Below, one piece after another: positions 1-8,293 of a stretch of DNA of 64,000 nucleotides. Positions within the stretch are counted from its first letter, which is position 1, and each line of letters opens with the position of its first letter. The notes beneath the pieces were generated by a model. That model was given only the letters and a program-made list of their open reading frames with translations. It ran no database searches and was not told the origin of the DNA. The DNA is from Rhodocyclaceae bacterium. Lineage in GTDB: Bacteria > Pseudomonadota > Gammaproteobacteria > Burkholderiales > Rhodocyclaceae. The stretch spans positions 32,875 to 96,874 of the forward strand of contig JAGRFY010000046.1 of assembly GCA_020445765.1 (NCBI GenBank), in the 5' to 3' direction. A program made the position numbers and the translations under genes.

Positions 1-105
1 CGCAAGTTTTCAAGGCATGATTGTTGCTTGCCATGCATATATCCTTATCGTCACTCCGTCACTCGTACGTTCGGCCCGCAATCGGGCGCGGCCATGGAGA
101 CAAGC

Positions 106-750
106 ATGAGAAGAGCACAGGCTGGCTTTACGCTGGTGGAGATCGCGGTCGTTCTGGTCATCATCGGGCTGCTCCTCGGCGGCGTACTGAAAGGGCAGGA
201 GTTGATCAACAGCGCCAAGGTCAAGAGCCTGATCAACGATTTCCGCTCGGTATCGACGATGATCTATGCGTACCAGGATCGCTTCCGGGCCTTCCCCGGC
301 GACGACGCCCGGGCAGACCAGCACGTTGGCCCCAACTCGGCGGCGAGCACGCCCGCCAACGATCTCGGCAACGGCCGCATCGGCGGCAGCTGGGATTCGA
401 CCACCACCACCGACGAGTCCTACCGGGTCTGGCTGCACCTGCGCCTGGCCAACCTGACCACCGGCTCGGTCACCGTCGGCGACGCGGCCTACCCGCCGCT
501 CAACGCCGAGAGCGGTCGCATCGGCGTCACCGGCTTCGCCCCGTTGAGTACCCTGGCCGGTTCGTTCTTCGTCTGCTCGTCGGGCATCAATGCCCGCTTC
601 GCGCGGCAGATCGATTCGTCGATGGACGACGGCAACACCAGCACCGGCAACGTCCAGGTCGAGACTCCGGGCACGCCGGGTACGGCGATCGCCCTCGATG
701 CGGCGAGCGAGGCCCAATCGACCACGTACGTCGTCTGCGTCGGCTACTGA
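106..750 (+). CDS. type II secretion/type IV pilin-like prepilin (pseudopilin)
   Basis: A 214-residue protein that begins with a class III prepilin signal: a short basic leader ending in Gly, followed by FTLVE and a hydrophobic helix of about 20 residues. In this family the prepilin peptidase cuts between Gly and Phe, and Glu5 of the mature protein is needed for assembly. The rest is a Ser/Thr/Gly-rich globular part with no motif I recognise. I chose the ATG at 106 because GGAGA lies 5 bases upstream and it puts the cleavage site at residue 7; in-frame starts at 28 and 94 would make an oddly long leader. It converges on the antiporter gene. No other pilus or secretion gene lies nearby in the window, so its assembly system is unknown. 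Confidence 0.8.
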   Translation: MRRAQAGFTLVEIAVVLVIIGLLLGGVLKGQELINSAKVKSLINDFRSVSTMIYAYQDRFRAFPGDDARADQHVGPNSAASTPANDLGNGRIGGSWDSTTTTDESYRVWLHLRLANLTTGSVTVGDAAYPPLNAESGRIGVTGFAPLSTLAGSFFVCSSGINARFARQIDSSMDDGNTSTGNVQVETPGTPGTAIALDAASEAQSTTYVVCVGY

Positions 751-787
751 GCGCCCGGCGGATTCCGCCCCGCAGCAGCGAACGGGA

Positions 788-2755
788 TTAGCCGCGCATC
801 AACCGCTGTTCGGCCAGCCCCAGTTCGCCAGGCGTGCCGCGCAGCACGACGGTGTCGCCAGCCAGGAAGACCATCCCCTGATCCGGACTGACGCCTCGGA
901 TGTTGCGCCGGCGAACCGCCAGCACGGCGACGCCAAGCACTTCGAACTGCATGTCGGCGATGCTCCGCCCAACAGCGTGGGCGCCCTCCGGCAGGACCAC
1001 CGAATGCAGCCTCTGCTGCTGCGCGTCGGGGCCGTCGTCATCGTCGGTGGCGCCATGGAAGAAGCCGCGCATCATCTCGTAGCGCTGGCTTCGGATCTCC
1101 CGGATCCGCCTCACGACACGGTTGATCGGCACGCCGATCAGCGCCAGTGCGTGTGAGGCCAGCATGATGCTGCCCTCGAAGGCCTCGGGCACCACTTCCG
1201 CCGCACCGCCCTGGGTCAGCTTGTCGAGGTCGGATTCATCCACCGCCCGGACCACCACCGGCAGGTCGGGCCTGAGTGCGTGGGCATGGTGCAGCACCCG
1301 CATCGCCGCCTCGACCCCGGCGAACGACACCACCATTGCCGATGCCCGGCTGACGCCGGCGGCAACCAGCGTCTCGCGACGCGCGGCATCACCGTAGACC
1401 ACGGTATCGCCGGCCGCCGCCGCCTCGCGCACACGTTCGGGATCGAGATCCAGCGCCACGTAGTCGATGCCCTCCTGCTGGACGAATCGCGCCAGGTACT
1501 GCCCACTGCGGCCGTAGCCGCAGATGATGACATGCCCCTGGGTGCTCATCGCCTGGGCCGCGACCCGGGTCAGTTCCATCGACCGCAACAGCCACTCCGA
1601 AGCGACGAAGCGCAGCACCAGGCGATCGCTCACCTGCACGATCAGCGGCGCCACCAGCATCGACAAGACCAGCGCGGCCACCGTGATCTGGAGGATTTCA
1701 GGCGGCAGCACGCCGACGCCGTCGATCGACGAGATCATGACGAAACCGAACTCGCCGCCGGCACACAGCCACAGGCCGCTGCGCATCGCGGTGCCGGGGG
1801 TCGAGCCGAACGCACGCGAGGCCAGCGCCACGACACCGAACTTGATCAGCAGCATCAGCACCAGCAGCGCCAGCACGCCGACCAGGTTGGATAGGATCAG
1901 GCCGACGTCGAGGAACATGCCGACGGTGACGAAGAACAACCCCAGCAGCACGTCGCGGAAGGGCTTGATGTCTTCTTCCACCTCGTAACGGAACTCGGTC
2001 TCCGAGATCAGCATGCCGGCGAGGAAGGCGCCGAGCGCCAGCGACAGGCCGACCTGTTCGCTCAGCCACGCCAGCCCGAGCGTGATCAGCAGGATGTTCA
2101 GCATGAACAGCTCACCGGACTTGCGGCGCGCCACCAGCGAGAACCACGCTCGCATCCAGCGCTGCCCGAAGACCAGGACGATCGACAGCATCACCGCCGC
2201 CTTCACCGCCGCAAGGCCGAGCGTCGCACCCAGTTCGGCAGGCGGACGGGACAAGGCCGGCAGTATGATCAGCAGCGGCACCACGGCGATGTCCTGGAAC
2301 AGCAAGACACCGATGGTCTCGCGGCCGTGCTTCGAATCGAGTTCCAGCCGATCGGCGAGCAGTTTCGAAAGGATCGCCGTCGACGAGGTCGCCAGGATGC
2401 CGCCGAGGGCGATGCTGGCCGCCCAGCCGAGCCCGAACAGGCGCCCGAGAAGTGCCACCACGACGATCGTCGCCAGCACCTGCGCGGCGCCGAGTCCGAA
2501 GACGATGCGCTTCATGCTGAACAGGCGCGGCAGCGAAAACTCGAGACCGATCGAGAACATCAGGAAGACCACGCCGAATTCGGCGAGATGGCTGGCGCCG
2601 GCCGATTCACCGGTCAGGTTGAGCGCATGAGGGCCGAGCGCGGCGCCGAGCATCAGGTAGCCGAGCACTGGCGGCAGGTTGACGCTTCGGCACAGCGCAA
2701 CCACCGCGACGGCGGAGGCGAGCAGCAGCAGGACGGCTTCGAGCGTGTCGATCAT
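788..2755 (-). CDS. monovalent cation:proton antiporter, CPA2 family (KefB/KefC/YbaL-like)
   Basis: A 655-residue inner-membrane protein. Residues 1-390 form a hydrophobic Na+/H+ exchanger domain of many helices, with the CPA2 stretch HGRETIGVLLFQD near 143-155. From about residue 407 there is an RCK/TrkA-N nucleotide-binding domain (GHVIICGYGRSGQ), followed by a TrkA-C type domain at the end. Members export K+ or Na+ in exchange for H+, often gated by NAD(H) or glutathione adducts bound to the RCK domain; the ligand here cannot be told. The open frame runs upstream to 3025, but that part is antisense to kdsD, so I start at the ATG at 2755. It is divergent from kdsD with about 100 bp between the starts. 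Confidence 0.88.
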   Translation of the reverse strand: MIDTLEAVLLLLASAVAVVALCRSVNLPPVLGYLMLGAALGPHALNLTGESAGASHLAEFGVVFLMFSIGLEFSLPRLFSMKRIVFGLGAAQVLATIVVVALLGRLFGLGWAASIALGGILATSSTAILSKLLADRLELDSKHGRETIGVLLFQDIAVVPLLIILPALSRPPAELGATLGLAAVKAAVMLSIVLVFGQRWMRAWFSLVARRKSGELFMLNILLITLGLAWLSEQVGLSLALGAFLAGMLISETEFRYEVEEDIKPFRDVLLGLFFVTVGMFLDVGLILSNLVGVLALLVLMLLIKFGVVALASRAFGSTPGTAMRSGLWLCAGGEFGFVMISSIDGVGVLPPEILQITVAALVLSMLVAPLIVQVSDRLVLRFVASEWLLRSMELTRVAAQAMSTQGHVIICGYGRSGQYLARFVQQEGIDYVALDLDPERVREAAAAGDTVVYGDAARRETLVAAGVSRASAMVVSFAGVEAAMRVLHHAHALRPDLPVVVRAVDESDLDKLTQGGAAEVVPEAFEGSIMLASHALALIGVPINRVVRRIREIRSQRYEMMRGFFHGATDDDDGPDAQQQRLHSVVLPEGAHAVGRSIADMQFEVLGVAVLAVRRRNIRGVSPDQGMVFLAGDTVVLRGTPGELGLAEQRLMRG

Positions 2756-2852
2756 CGGGGCAGCCCCACCCGGGCGGCGGCGCGGAGCCGGCCGGGGGCC
2801 TCTGGTATATACTTTGCGACAGTCTAACCGCAGCACGATCCAGCGAGAAACA

Positions 2853-3839
2853 GTGCCTGATTCCGCCCTCGACACAGGCCACAGCCTGGCCCTGGCCCGA
2901 CGCGTATTGCATATCGAAGCGAGCGCGATCGGAGCGCTGGCGGAACGGCTCGACGGCAGCTTCATCGAGGCCCTGCGTCTGATTCTCGCCCGCAACGGCC
3001 GGGTCATCGTCACGGGTATCGGCAAGACCGGTCATATCGGCCGAAAGCTTGCAGCGACGCTGGCCAGCACCGGCACCCCGGCCTACTTCGTACACGCCGC
3101 CGAAGCGGCCCACGGTGATCTTGGCATGATCGCCGGCGACGATGTCGTGATCGCGATCTCGAACTCCGGCAGCAGCGAGGAAGTGCTGACGATCGTGCCG
3201 CTGGTCAAGCGCCAGGGGGCCAAACTGATCGCGATGACCGGCAACCGGAACTCGCCGCTGTCGCGCGAGGCGGACGTCCATCTCGACGCGGCGGTCGCCG
3301 AAGAGGCCTGCCCGCTCAATCTGGCCCCTACCGCGAGCACCACCGCGGCACTGGCGCTGGGCGACGCACTCGCAGTGGCACTGCTCGATGCCCGCGGGTT
3401 CGGTGCCGAAGATTTCGCACGCTCGCATCCGGGCGGCAGTCTCGGACGCCGGCTGCTGACCCACGTGCGCGATGTCATGCGCCCACCGGCCGCAGTGCCG
3501 AAGGTCGGACCCGACACCTTGCTCTCGGAAGCGCTGATCCAGGTCACCCGCGGCGGCATGGGCATGACCGCGATCACCGAAGCCGGGGATCGCGTCGTCG
3601 GCATCTTCACCGACGGTGACCTGCGCCGCACCTTCGAACGCGGACTCGACGTGCGCGCGGTGCCGGTGGCCGACGTCATGACCCGGGCCCCCCGCACGAT
3701 TTCCGCCGATGCGCTCGCCGTCGAGGCCGCCACACTGATGGAGGAGCGGCGCATCAGCCAGCTCCTGGTCTGCAGTGCCGACCAACGTCTGGAGGGTGCG
3801 GTCACGACGCTCGACCTGATGCGGGCGAAGGTGATCTGA
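2853..3839 (+). CDS. kdsD: arabinose-5-phosphate isomerase (KpsF/GutQ family)
   Basis: Interconverts D-ribulose 5-phosphate and D-arabinose 5-phosphate, the first step of the Kdo branch of LPS synthesis, in the cytoplasm. The 328-residue product matches the usual family length. A SIS sugar-isomerase domain (GIGKTGHIG, then SNSGSSEEV) is followed by two CBS domains, the second containing FTDGDLRR. The GTG at 2853 gives the family-sized protein; an upstream ATG at 2679 would overlap the divergent antiporter. lptC and lptA follow directly, as in the conserved LPS export cluster. However, kdsC, which normally sits between kdsD and lptC, is missing: only 28 bases separate the two genes. Confidence 0.93.
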   Translation: MPDSALDTGHSLALARRVLHIEASAIGALAERLDGSFIEALRLILARNGRVIVTGIGKTGHIGRKLAATLASTGTPAYFVHAAEAAHGDLGMIAGDDVVIAISNSGSSEEVLTIVPLVKRQGAKLIAMTGNRNSPLSREADVHLDAAVAEEACPLNLAPTASTTAALALGDALAVALLDARGFGAEDFARSHPGGSLGRRLLTHVRDVMRPPAAVPKVGPDTLLSEALIQVTRGGMGMTAITEAGDRVVGIFTDGDLRRTFERGLDVRAVPVADVMTRAPRTISADALAVEAATLMEERRISQLLVCSADQRLEGAVTTLDLMRAKVI

Positions 3840-3867
3840 TGGTCCGCCGACAGCAGGAGCGGCGGCG

Positions 3868-4434
3868 GTGAGGCGCAGCCTGTTCGAACAGATCGTGATC
3901 GTGCTGGTGCTGTTGCTGCTGGCTGCGGGCACTTCGTGGCTGGTCAGGGTCGCGGAGCCGGACGACGTGCCCGAGGCCGAATCCTCCACCAACACCCCCG
4001 ACATGCTGGTCGAGCGATTCACCTTGCAGCGGTTCGATGCCCATGGCCGCCGCCAGTACGTGTTCTCGGCGGCCCGGATGAGGCACTACGCCGCACCGGA
4101 GCGCACCGAACTGGACCACCCGGAGTTGCTGTTTCTGGGCGGCGAGGCGCAGATCCAGGCCCAGGCCATCCGCGGCACGGTCAGCGAGGACGGCGAGACC
4201 GTGCGGCTGTCCGGCGACGTCGTGATGTCCCGTGCCGCCCTGCCCGACCGACCGGCCGCGACGTTGACAACGCAGGCCCTGACCGTGTGGCCGGAAACCG
4301 AGCGCGTAGCCGGACGTGTCCCGGTAAGATACGAAGAGGGCCGCGACGTGCTGGTCGCGGGCCGCTTCGATGCAGACAATCTGGTCGGAGAGCTGCGCCT
4401 CGGCGACGGCATCACGGCCACCTTCAGGCGATAG
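3868..4434 (+). CDS. lptC: LPS export ABC transporter periplasmic protein LptC
   Basis: A 188-residue bitopic protein: one N-terminal transmembrane helix (about residues 8-27) anchors a periplasmic beta-jellyroll domain that takes LPS from LptB2FG and passes it to LptA. Visible family features are the short cytoplasmic tail, the anchor, and repeated beta-rich segments such as YVFSAARMRHY. It starts at a GTG 10 bases after an AGGAG. It lies 28 bases after kdsD and 7 bases before lptA, so the three genes probably form one transcript. Confidence 0.9.
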   Translation: MRRSLFEQIVIVLVLLLLAAGTSWLVRVAEPDDVPEAESSTNTPDMLVERFTLQRFDAHGRRQYVFSAARMRHYAAPERTELDHPELLFLGGEAQIQAQAIRGTVSEDGETVRLSGDVVMSRAALPDRPAATLTTQALTVWPETERVAGRVPVRYEEGRDVLVAGRFDADNLVGELRLGDGITATFRR

Positions 4435-4441
4435 ACCGAAC

Positions 4442-4984
4442 ATGAGATCTGGTCTTCATCTCGCGACTGCGTTGCTGCTTGCACTGTCGGCGACGGCCGC
4501 CCAGGCCGAACGTGCAGACTCCGAACAGCCAGTCAGCATCGAGGCCAATCGAGGGTCGATCGACAACCGCAAGAATGTCCATGTGTTCGAAGGCAACGTC
4601 GTGCTGTCGCAGGGATCGCTGGCGATCCGCTGCGACAAGCTGGTCGTGACCCAGGATGCGGACGGCTTCCAGCGCGGCGTGGCCACCGGCGGCGACGGCG
4701 GACGCGCAAGCATCCGCCAGCGACGCGAAGCGCGGTCCGACTTCGTCGAAGGGCGGGCGGATCGTATCGAGTACGACGCTCGCAGCAAGAAGGCGACGCT
4801 GATCGGGCGCGCCGAAGTTACCAGCGGCGGCGACGAGGTGCGCGGCGAGTACATCGAGTACGACGGTCTCAGCGAAACCTATCTGGTCACCAACAGCAAA
4901 TCCGCCAAGGGCAGTGAAAACGGCGGGCGCGTGCGGGCCATCATCCAGCCGCGCGAAAGCCAGCCGGCCGAGCAGAAGCCCTGA
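4442..4984 (+). CDS. lptA: LPS transport periplasmic protein LptA
   Basis: A 180-residue periplasmic protein with a clear Sec signal peptide (cut after AQA near residue 20) and an OstA-like beta-jellyroll ([20 protein letters not shown] onward). LptA units form the bridge that carries LPS from LptC to LptD in the outer membrane. The ATG at 4442 follows lptC closely. In most betaproteobacteria lptB (ATPase) and rpoN come next; here an enoyl-CoA hydratase does, so lptB must lie elsewhere. Confidence 0.92.
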   Translation: MRSGLHLATALLLALSATAAQAERADSEQPVSIEANRGSIDNRKNVHVFEGNVVLSQGSLAIRCDKLVVTQDADGFQRGVATGGDGGRASIRQRREARSDFVEGRADRIEYDARSKKATLIGRAEVTSGGDEVRGEYIEYDGLSETYLVTNSKSAKGSENGGRVRAIIQPRESQPAEQKP

Positions 4985-5024
4985 CGAAATCTTCTGCGGC
5001 GCTCGGATCACCGGAGAACGGGAT

Positions 5025-5801
5025 ATGGATTACGAGAACATCCGCAGCGAGTCGATCGAACGAGTCGGGCTGATCACCCTGGATCGACCCGCGGCACTCA
5101 ATGCCCTGAACGACGCCCTGGTCGATGAACTCGGCCACGCCCTCGACCTGTTCGAAGTCAACGACGACATTGCGGTGATCGTGATCACCGGGTCCGACAA
5201 GGCCTTCGCCGCCGGCGCCGACATTGCCGCAATGGCCGGCTTCAGCTACATGGACGCCTTCAAGGGCGACTACATCACCCGCAACTGGGAGCGTGTCAAG
5301 ACTTGCCGCAAGCCCGTGATCGCCGCCGTTTCGGGCTACGCGCTCGGTGGCGGCTGCGAACTGGCGATGATGTGCGACATGATCTTCGCCGCAGACACCG
5401 CGAAGTTCGGACAGCCCGAGATCAAACTCGGCGTGCTGCCGGGCGCCGGCGGTACCCAGCGGCTGCCGCGGGCGATCGGCAAGGCCAAGGCGATGGACAT
5501 GTGCCTGACCGCACGCATGATGGACGCCGCCGAGGCCGAGCGGGCGGGGCTGGTCGCCCGTGTGTTTCCGGCCGACAGGCTGCTCGACGAGACGCTGGCG
5601 GTGGCGCGTCAGATCGCCGGATTCTCGCTGCCGGTCGTGATGATGGTCAAGGAATCGGTCAACCGTGCCTACGAGAGCAGCCTGCAAGAGGGTCTGCTGT
5701 TCGAACGTCGTGCATTTCACGCCGCCTTCGCCCTGGCCGATCAGAAGGAAGGCATGGCGGCATTCGTCGACAAGCGCCCTCCCCACTTTCGGCACGAATG
5801 A
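5025..5801 (+). CDS. enoyl-CoA hydratase (crotonase family)
   Basis: A 258-residue crotonase-fold enzyme that probably hydrates trans-2-enoyl-CoA to 3-hydroxyacyl-CoA in beta-oxidation. The oxyanion-hole segments ([10 protein letters not shown] and [12 protein letters not shown]) are present. Both catalytic glutamates are there: one in GGCELA and one in [15 protein letters not shown]. The length and the GGTQRLPR stretch fit the short-chain mitochondrial-type hydratase. It starts at the ATG at 5025, 41 bases after lptA. The phasin gene follows, and hydratase products can feed polyhydroxyalkanoate synthesis, but that link is only inferred from position. Confidence 0.9.
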   Translation: MDYENIRSESIERVGLITLDRPAALNALNDALVDELGHALDLFEVNDDIAVIVITGSDKAFAAGADIAAMAGFSYMDAFKGDYITRNWERVKTCRKPVIAAVSGYALGGGCELAMMCDMIFAADTAKFGQPEIKLGVLPGAGGTQRLPRAIGKAKAMDMCLTARMMDAAEAERAGLVARVFPADRLLDETLAVARQIAGFSLPVVMMVKESVNRAYESSLQEGLLFERRAFHAAFALADQKEGMAAFVDKRPPHFRHE

Positions 5802-5917
5802 TCGTGCGGCAGTGCGGCACGAATCCTGCAGTCCAGCCGATCGGAAGAGAAGCCCTCCAACCCAGCGGCCCGGGCCGGACAAGATCAAGCAGCACCGACC
5901 CAGGACATTGTTTTAAA

Positions 5918-5935
5918 TCAAATTTTCGAATTTGA
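5918..5935. repeat. AT-rich inverted repeat upstream of the phasin promoter
   Basis: TCAAATT and AATTTGA form perfect 7-base arms around TTCG, ending 30 bases before the -35 box of the phasin promoter. The AT-rich dyad stands out in GC-rich surroundings and could be an operator or activator site. A PhaR-type regulator is a guess, not something the sequence shows. Confidence 0.4.
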
Positions 5936-5965
5936 AACGAATTTGTGCAGCGCCGCAAAAAATCC

Positions 5966-5993
5966 TTGACAAGCGGTTCGTACGTCCTATAAT
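5966..5993 (+). promoter_or_regulatory. sigma70 promoter of the phasin gene
   Basis: TTGACA at 5966-5971 and TATAAT at 5988-5993, both perfect consensus hexamers, with a 16-base spacer. This predicts a start near 6000 and a leader of about 60 bases before the phasin ATG. A promoter this close to consensus fits the very high expression usual for phasins. Confidence 0.8.
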
Positions 5994-6062
5994 CCGATTC
6001 ATACCGCAGCGCACAAAAACGTTGCGATTACGGACGAACCAACCACCCTGGAGATTCAAACA

Positions 6063-6620
6063 ATGTTCGCTACCCCCGAGCAATTCACCGCCGCCGGCAA
6101 AACCAACGTCGAAAACCTGCTGGCCGTCGCCAACACCGCGTTTGCCAGCGCCGAGCGTCTGACCGCCCTCAACCTGAATACCGCCCGTGCAGTGCTCGAG
6201 GACGGCGTCGCCAATGCCAAGTCGCTGATGGCCGTCAAGGACGTGCAGGAGTTCGTCTCCCTGCAGGCCGGCATGACCCAGCCGATGGTCGAGAAGGCTG
6301 TCGCCTACTCGCGCAACGTGTATGAGATCGCGACCCAGGCTCAGGAAGAGCTGTCGAAGCTGGTCGAGTCGCAGCTGACCGAAGCCAACAAGAGCGTCGC
6401 CGAAGCCCTCGACAAGGCCGCCAAGTCGGCCCCCGCCGGTTCCGACGTCGCCGTTGCCGCCGTCAAGTCGGCCATCGCCGCCGCCAACTCTGCCTACGAC
6501 AGCATGACCAAGGCTGCCAAGCAGGTCGCCGAGATCGCTGAAGCCAACGTCACTGCCGCGACCAACGCCACCGTCAAGGCCGTCAGCACCTCGACCCCGA
6601 AGTCGAAGAAGGCTGCCTGA
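6063..6620 (+). CDS. phaP: phasin family protein (PHA granule-associated)
   Basis: A 185-residue, Ala/Lys-rich, almost wholly helical protein of the TIGR01841 phasin type (FATPEQFTAAGKTNVENLLAVAN at the start). It ends in a low-complexity TPKSKKAA tail. Phasins coat polyhydroxyalkanoate granules and control their size and number. There is no signal peptide. A GGAG lies 9 bases before the ATG. The gene is a single transcription unit with its own strong promoter and Rho-independent terminator. Related helical proteins exist, but the N-terminal pattern makes phasin the best call. Confidence 0.9.
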   Translation: MFATPEQFTAAGKTNVENLLAVANTAFASAERLTALNLNTARAVLEDGVANAKSLMAVKDVQEFVSLQAGMTQPMVEKAVAYSRNVYEIATQAQEELSKLVESQLTEANKSVAEALDKAAKSAPAGSDVAVAAVKSAIAAANSAYDSMTKAAKQVAEIAEANVTAATNATVKAVSTSTPKSKKAA

Positions 6621-6641
6621 GCGACCGTTTCCGCGGTACGA

Positions 6642-6668
6642 AAAAGCCCCGCTTGGCGGGGTTTTTTT
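6642..6668 (+). terminator. Rho-independent terminator of the phasin gene
   Basis: CCCCGC and GCGGGG pair around a TTG loop, extended by an A-tract/T-tract, and followed by eight T residues. It begins 21 bases after the phasin stop codon. Confidence 0.9.
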
Positions 6669-6669
6669 T

Positions 6670-6974
6670 CGTTCACACGCACCTTTTGCCATTCAGCCGA
6701 CGAGACGTGGCTGGGGAAGAGAACCCGGAGCTCGACGCGTCGGCGCATTGGCGGCGAGCGTCCGGGCTGCGGCGCTGCCGCCACGATGATGGCGACGGTA
6801 CGAGACGATCGAGATCCTGCTGCTCGGCCGCCCGTCTACGATCGAGCGTGGCCCGGCGACCCACTGACCGTGTCCGCCTTGCGCTGGATCCTTACGACGG
6901 ATCGCAACGGCCCGACGAGTCGCCACCAATGCCCGGCCACACCGGTTCGCAATTGCTGCGGCCACGTAGCCGGC
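6670..6974. other. intergenic region without a recognisable gene
   Basis: About 300 bases between the phasin terminator and the end of plsC. The open frames across it are Arg-rich and look like noise. I see no RNA gene, repeat or convincing promoter. Confidence 0.5.
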
Positions 6975-7703
6975 TCAGGCGGCCGCCTCGTAATGGTGCG
7001 GGAACAGCCGGCGCATCTCCGCTTCGATCCAGGCCTGAGCCTTTACATTGACCTGTTCCGGCGTCAGCCCCCGGGTGTCGATCGGTGGCCCAATGCTGAC
7101 GGTGACCATGCCCGGTTGCTTGACCAGCGCATTGCGCCGCCAGAACTCGCCGGCGTTGTGGGCGACCGGGACCACCGGCACGTCGGTGCGCGTCGCGAGA
7201 AAGGCGCCTCCGATCTTGTAGCGGCGCTTTGCGCCTGGCGCCACTCGCGTCCCCTCGGGGAAGACCACCACCCAGAAGCCCTGTTCGAGCAGTTTCCTGC
7301 CCTGCTCCTCGACCTGAACCAGGGCGTCCTTGCCAGCCGAGCGGTCGATCGAGATGATCGGCATCTGTGCCAGTCCCCAGCCGAAGAACGGCACCTTGAG
7401 CAGCTCACGCTTCAACACGAAGGCCAGTGGCGGAAAGATGTGCTGCAGCGCGATGGTCTCCCAGGCAGACTGATGCTTGCACAGGATCACCGATGCCTGG
7501 GCCGGCATGTTCTCTCGACCCAGCACCTGGAAGCGGATACCGAGCAGATTGCGTATGAACCAGTGGGTGATGTCCGACCAGATCGTGATCAGGCGATACC
7601 GGGTATGCGGCTTCAACGGGAAGGTCAGAAAGGCAAACAGCGCGAACGGCGGCGTGACCACCACCAGCACCAATGCGAACAGTACCGAACGCAGCGTATT
7701 CAC
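6975..7703 (-). CDS. plsC: 1-acyl-sn-glycerol-3-phosphate acyltransferase
   Basis: A 242-residue membrane-associated enzyme that acylates lysophosphatidic acid to phosphatidic acid. An N-terminal hydrophobic segment (residues 5-30) is followed by the acyltransferase signature HQSAWE, a H-x4-E variant of the usual H-x4-D, and the substrate-binding FPEGTR. The C-terminus carries GPPIDTRGLTPEQV, as in betaproteobacterial PlsC proteins. Its start overlaps the end of gmhB by 4 bases, which suggests translational coupling in a glyQ-glyS-gmhB-plsC operon. Confidence 0.9.
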   Translation of the reverse strand: MNTLRSVLFALVLVVVTPPFALFAFLTFPLKPHTRYRLITIWSDITHWFIRNLLGIRFQVLGRENMPAQASVILCKHQSAWETIALQHIFPPLAFVLKRELLKVPFFGWGLAQMPIISIDRSAGKDALVQVEEQGRKLLEQGFWVVVFPEGTRVAPGAKRRYKIGGAFLATRTDVPVVPVAHNAGEFWRRNALVKQPGMVTVSIGPPIDTRGLTPEQVNVKAQAWIEAEMRRLFPHHYEAAA

Positions 7704-8248
7704 GATGTCCCGCTCTCGTCGGTCAGGTGATCGACCACGGCCGCCAGGTCCGGAAAGATTTCGACGTCCGGCGGCAGATCCGGATCCTCCCGCGTGCGCT
7801 CACCCTTGCCGGTCAGCACCAGGTAGGGCTTGCAGCCGACCGCGATGCCGGCCTGCAGGTCGCGCAGGCTGTCGCCGACCGTCGGCACACCTTCGAGATT
7901 GACGTTGAAACGCTCTGCGATCTGCAACAGCAGGCCCGGCTTGGGCTTGCGGCATTCGCAGGTCGAATCGGCCGCATGGGGGCAGAAGAAGATCGCGTCG
8001 ATGCGCCCGCCGACCGACATCAGGCTGCGTACCATCTTCTCGTGGATGCTGTTGAGCGTATCCATGTCGAACAGGCCACGGCCGACGCCCGACTGGTTCG
8101 ATGCCAGCACCACGCGCCACCCCCATTCGTTAAGCCGGGCGATCGCCTCGAGCGATCCTGGCAGCGGCTCCCATTCGTCCGGTGACTTGATGAACTGATC
8201 GGAATCCCGATTGATCACCCCGTCGCGGTCGAGAATGATGATCTTCAT
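7700..8248 (-). CDS. gmhB: D-glycero-beta-D-manno-heptose 1,7-bisphosphate 7-phosphatase
   Basis: A 182-residue HAD-superfamily phosphatase that makes heptose 1-phosphate for the LPS inner core. It has the HAD nucleophile motif in DRDGVIN, motif II in ASNQSGVGRG, the Cys/His zinc-binding loop (CPHAADSTCECRKPKPG), and motif IV in VGDSLRDLQAG. Length and zinc loop are those of GmhB rather than histidinol phosphatase. It lies between glyS and plsC, in the order common among betaproteobacteria. Confidence 0.92.
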   Translation of the reverse strand: MKIIILDRDGVINRDSDQFIKSPDEWEPLPGSLEAIARLNEWGWRVVLASNQSGVGRGLFDMDTLNSIHEKMVRSLMSVGGRIDAIFFCPHAADSTCECRKPKPGLLLQIAERFNVNLEGVPTVGDSLRDLQAGIAVGCKPYLVLTGKGERTREDPDLPPDVEIFPDLAAVVDHLTDESGTS

Positions 8249-8293
8249 CGTTTCCCCCCTCGATGCGCACCACCAGGCCAGCGGGTTCGCGGC

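Noticed and set aside
10-717. 235-residue minus-strand frame over the pseudopilin gene
   Set aside because: The plus-strand frame has a clear prepilin signal and ribosome site; the minus frame is an antisense shadow.
2607-4022. 471-residue minus-strand open frame across kdsD and lptC
   Set aside because: Biased composition from reading a high-GC gene in the antisense direction; kdsD and lptC on the plus strand are clear family members.
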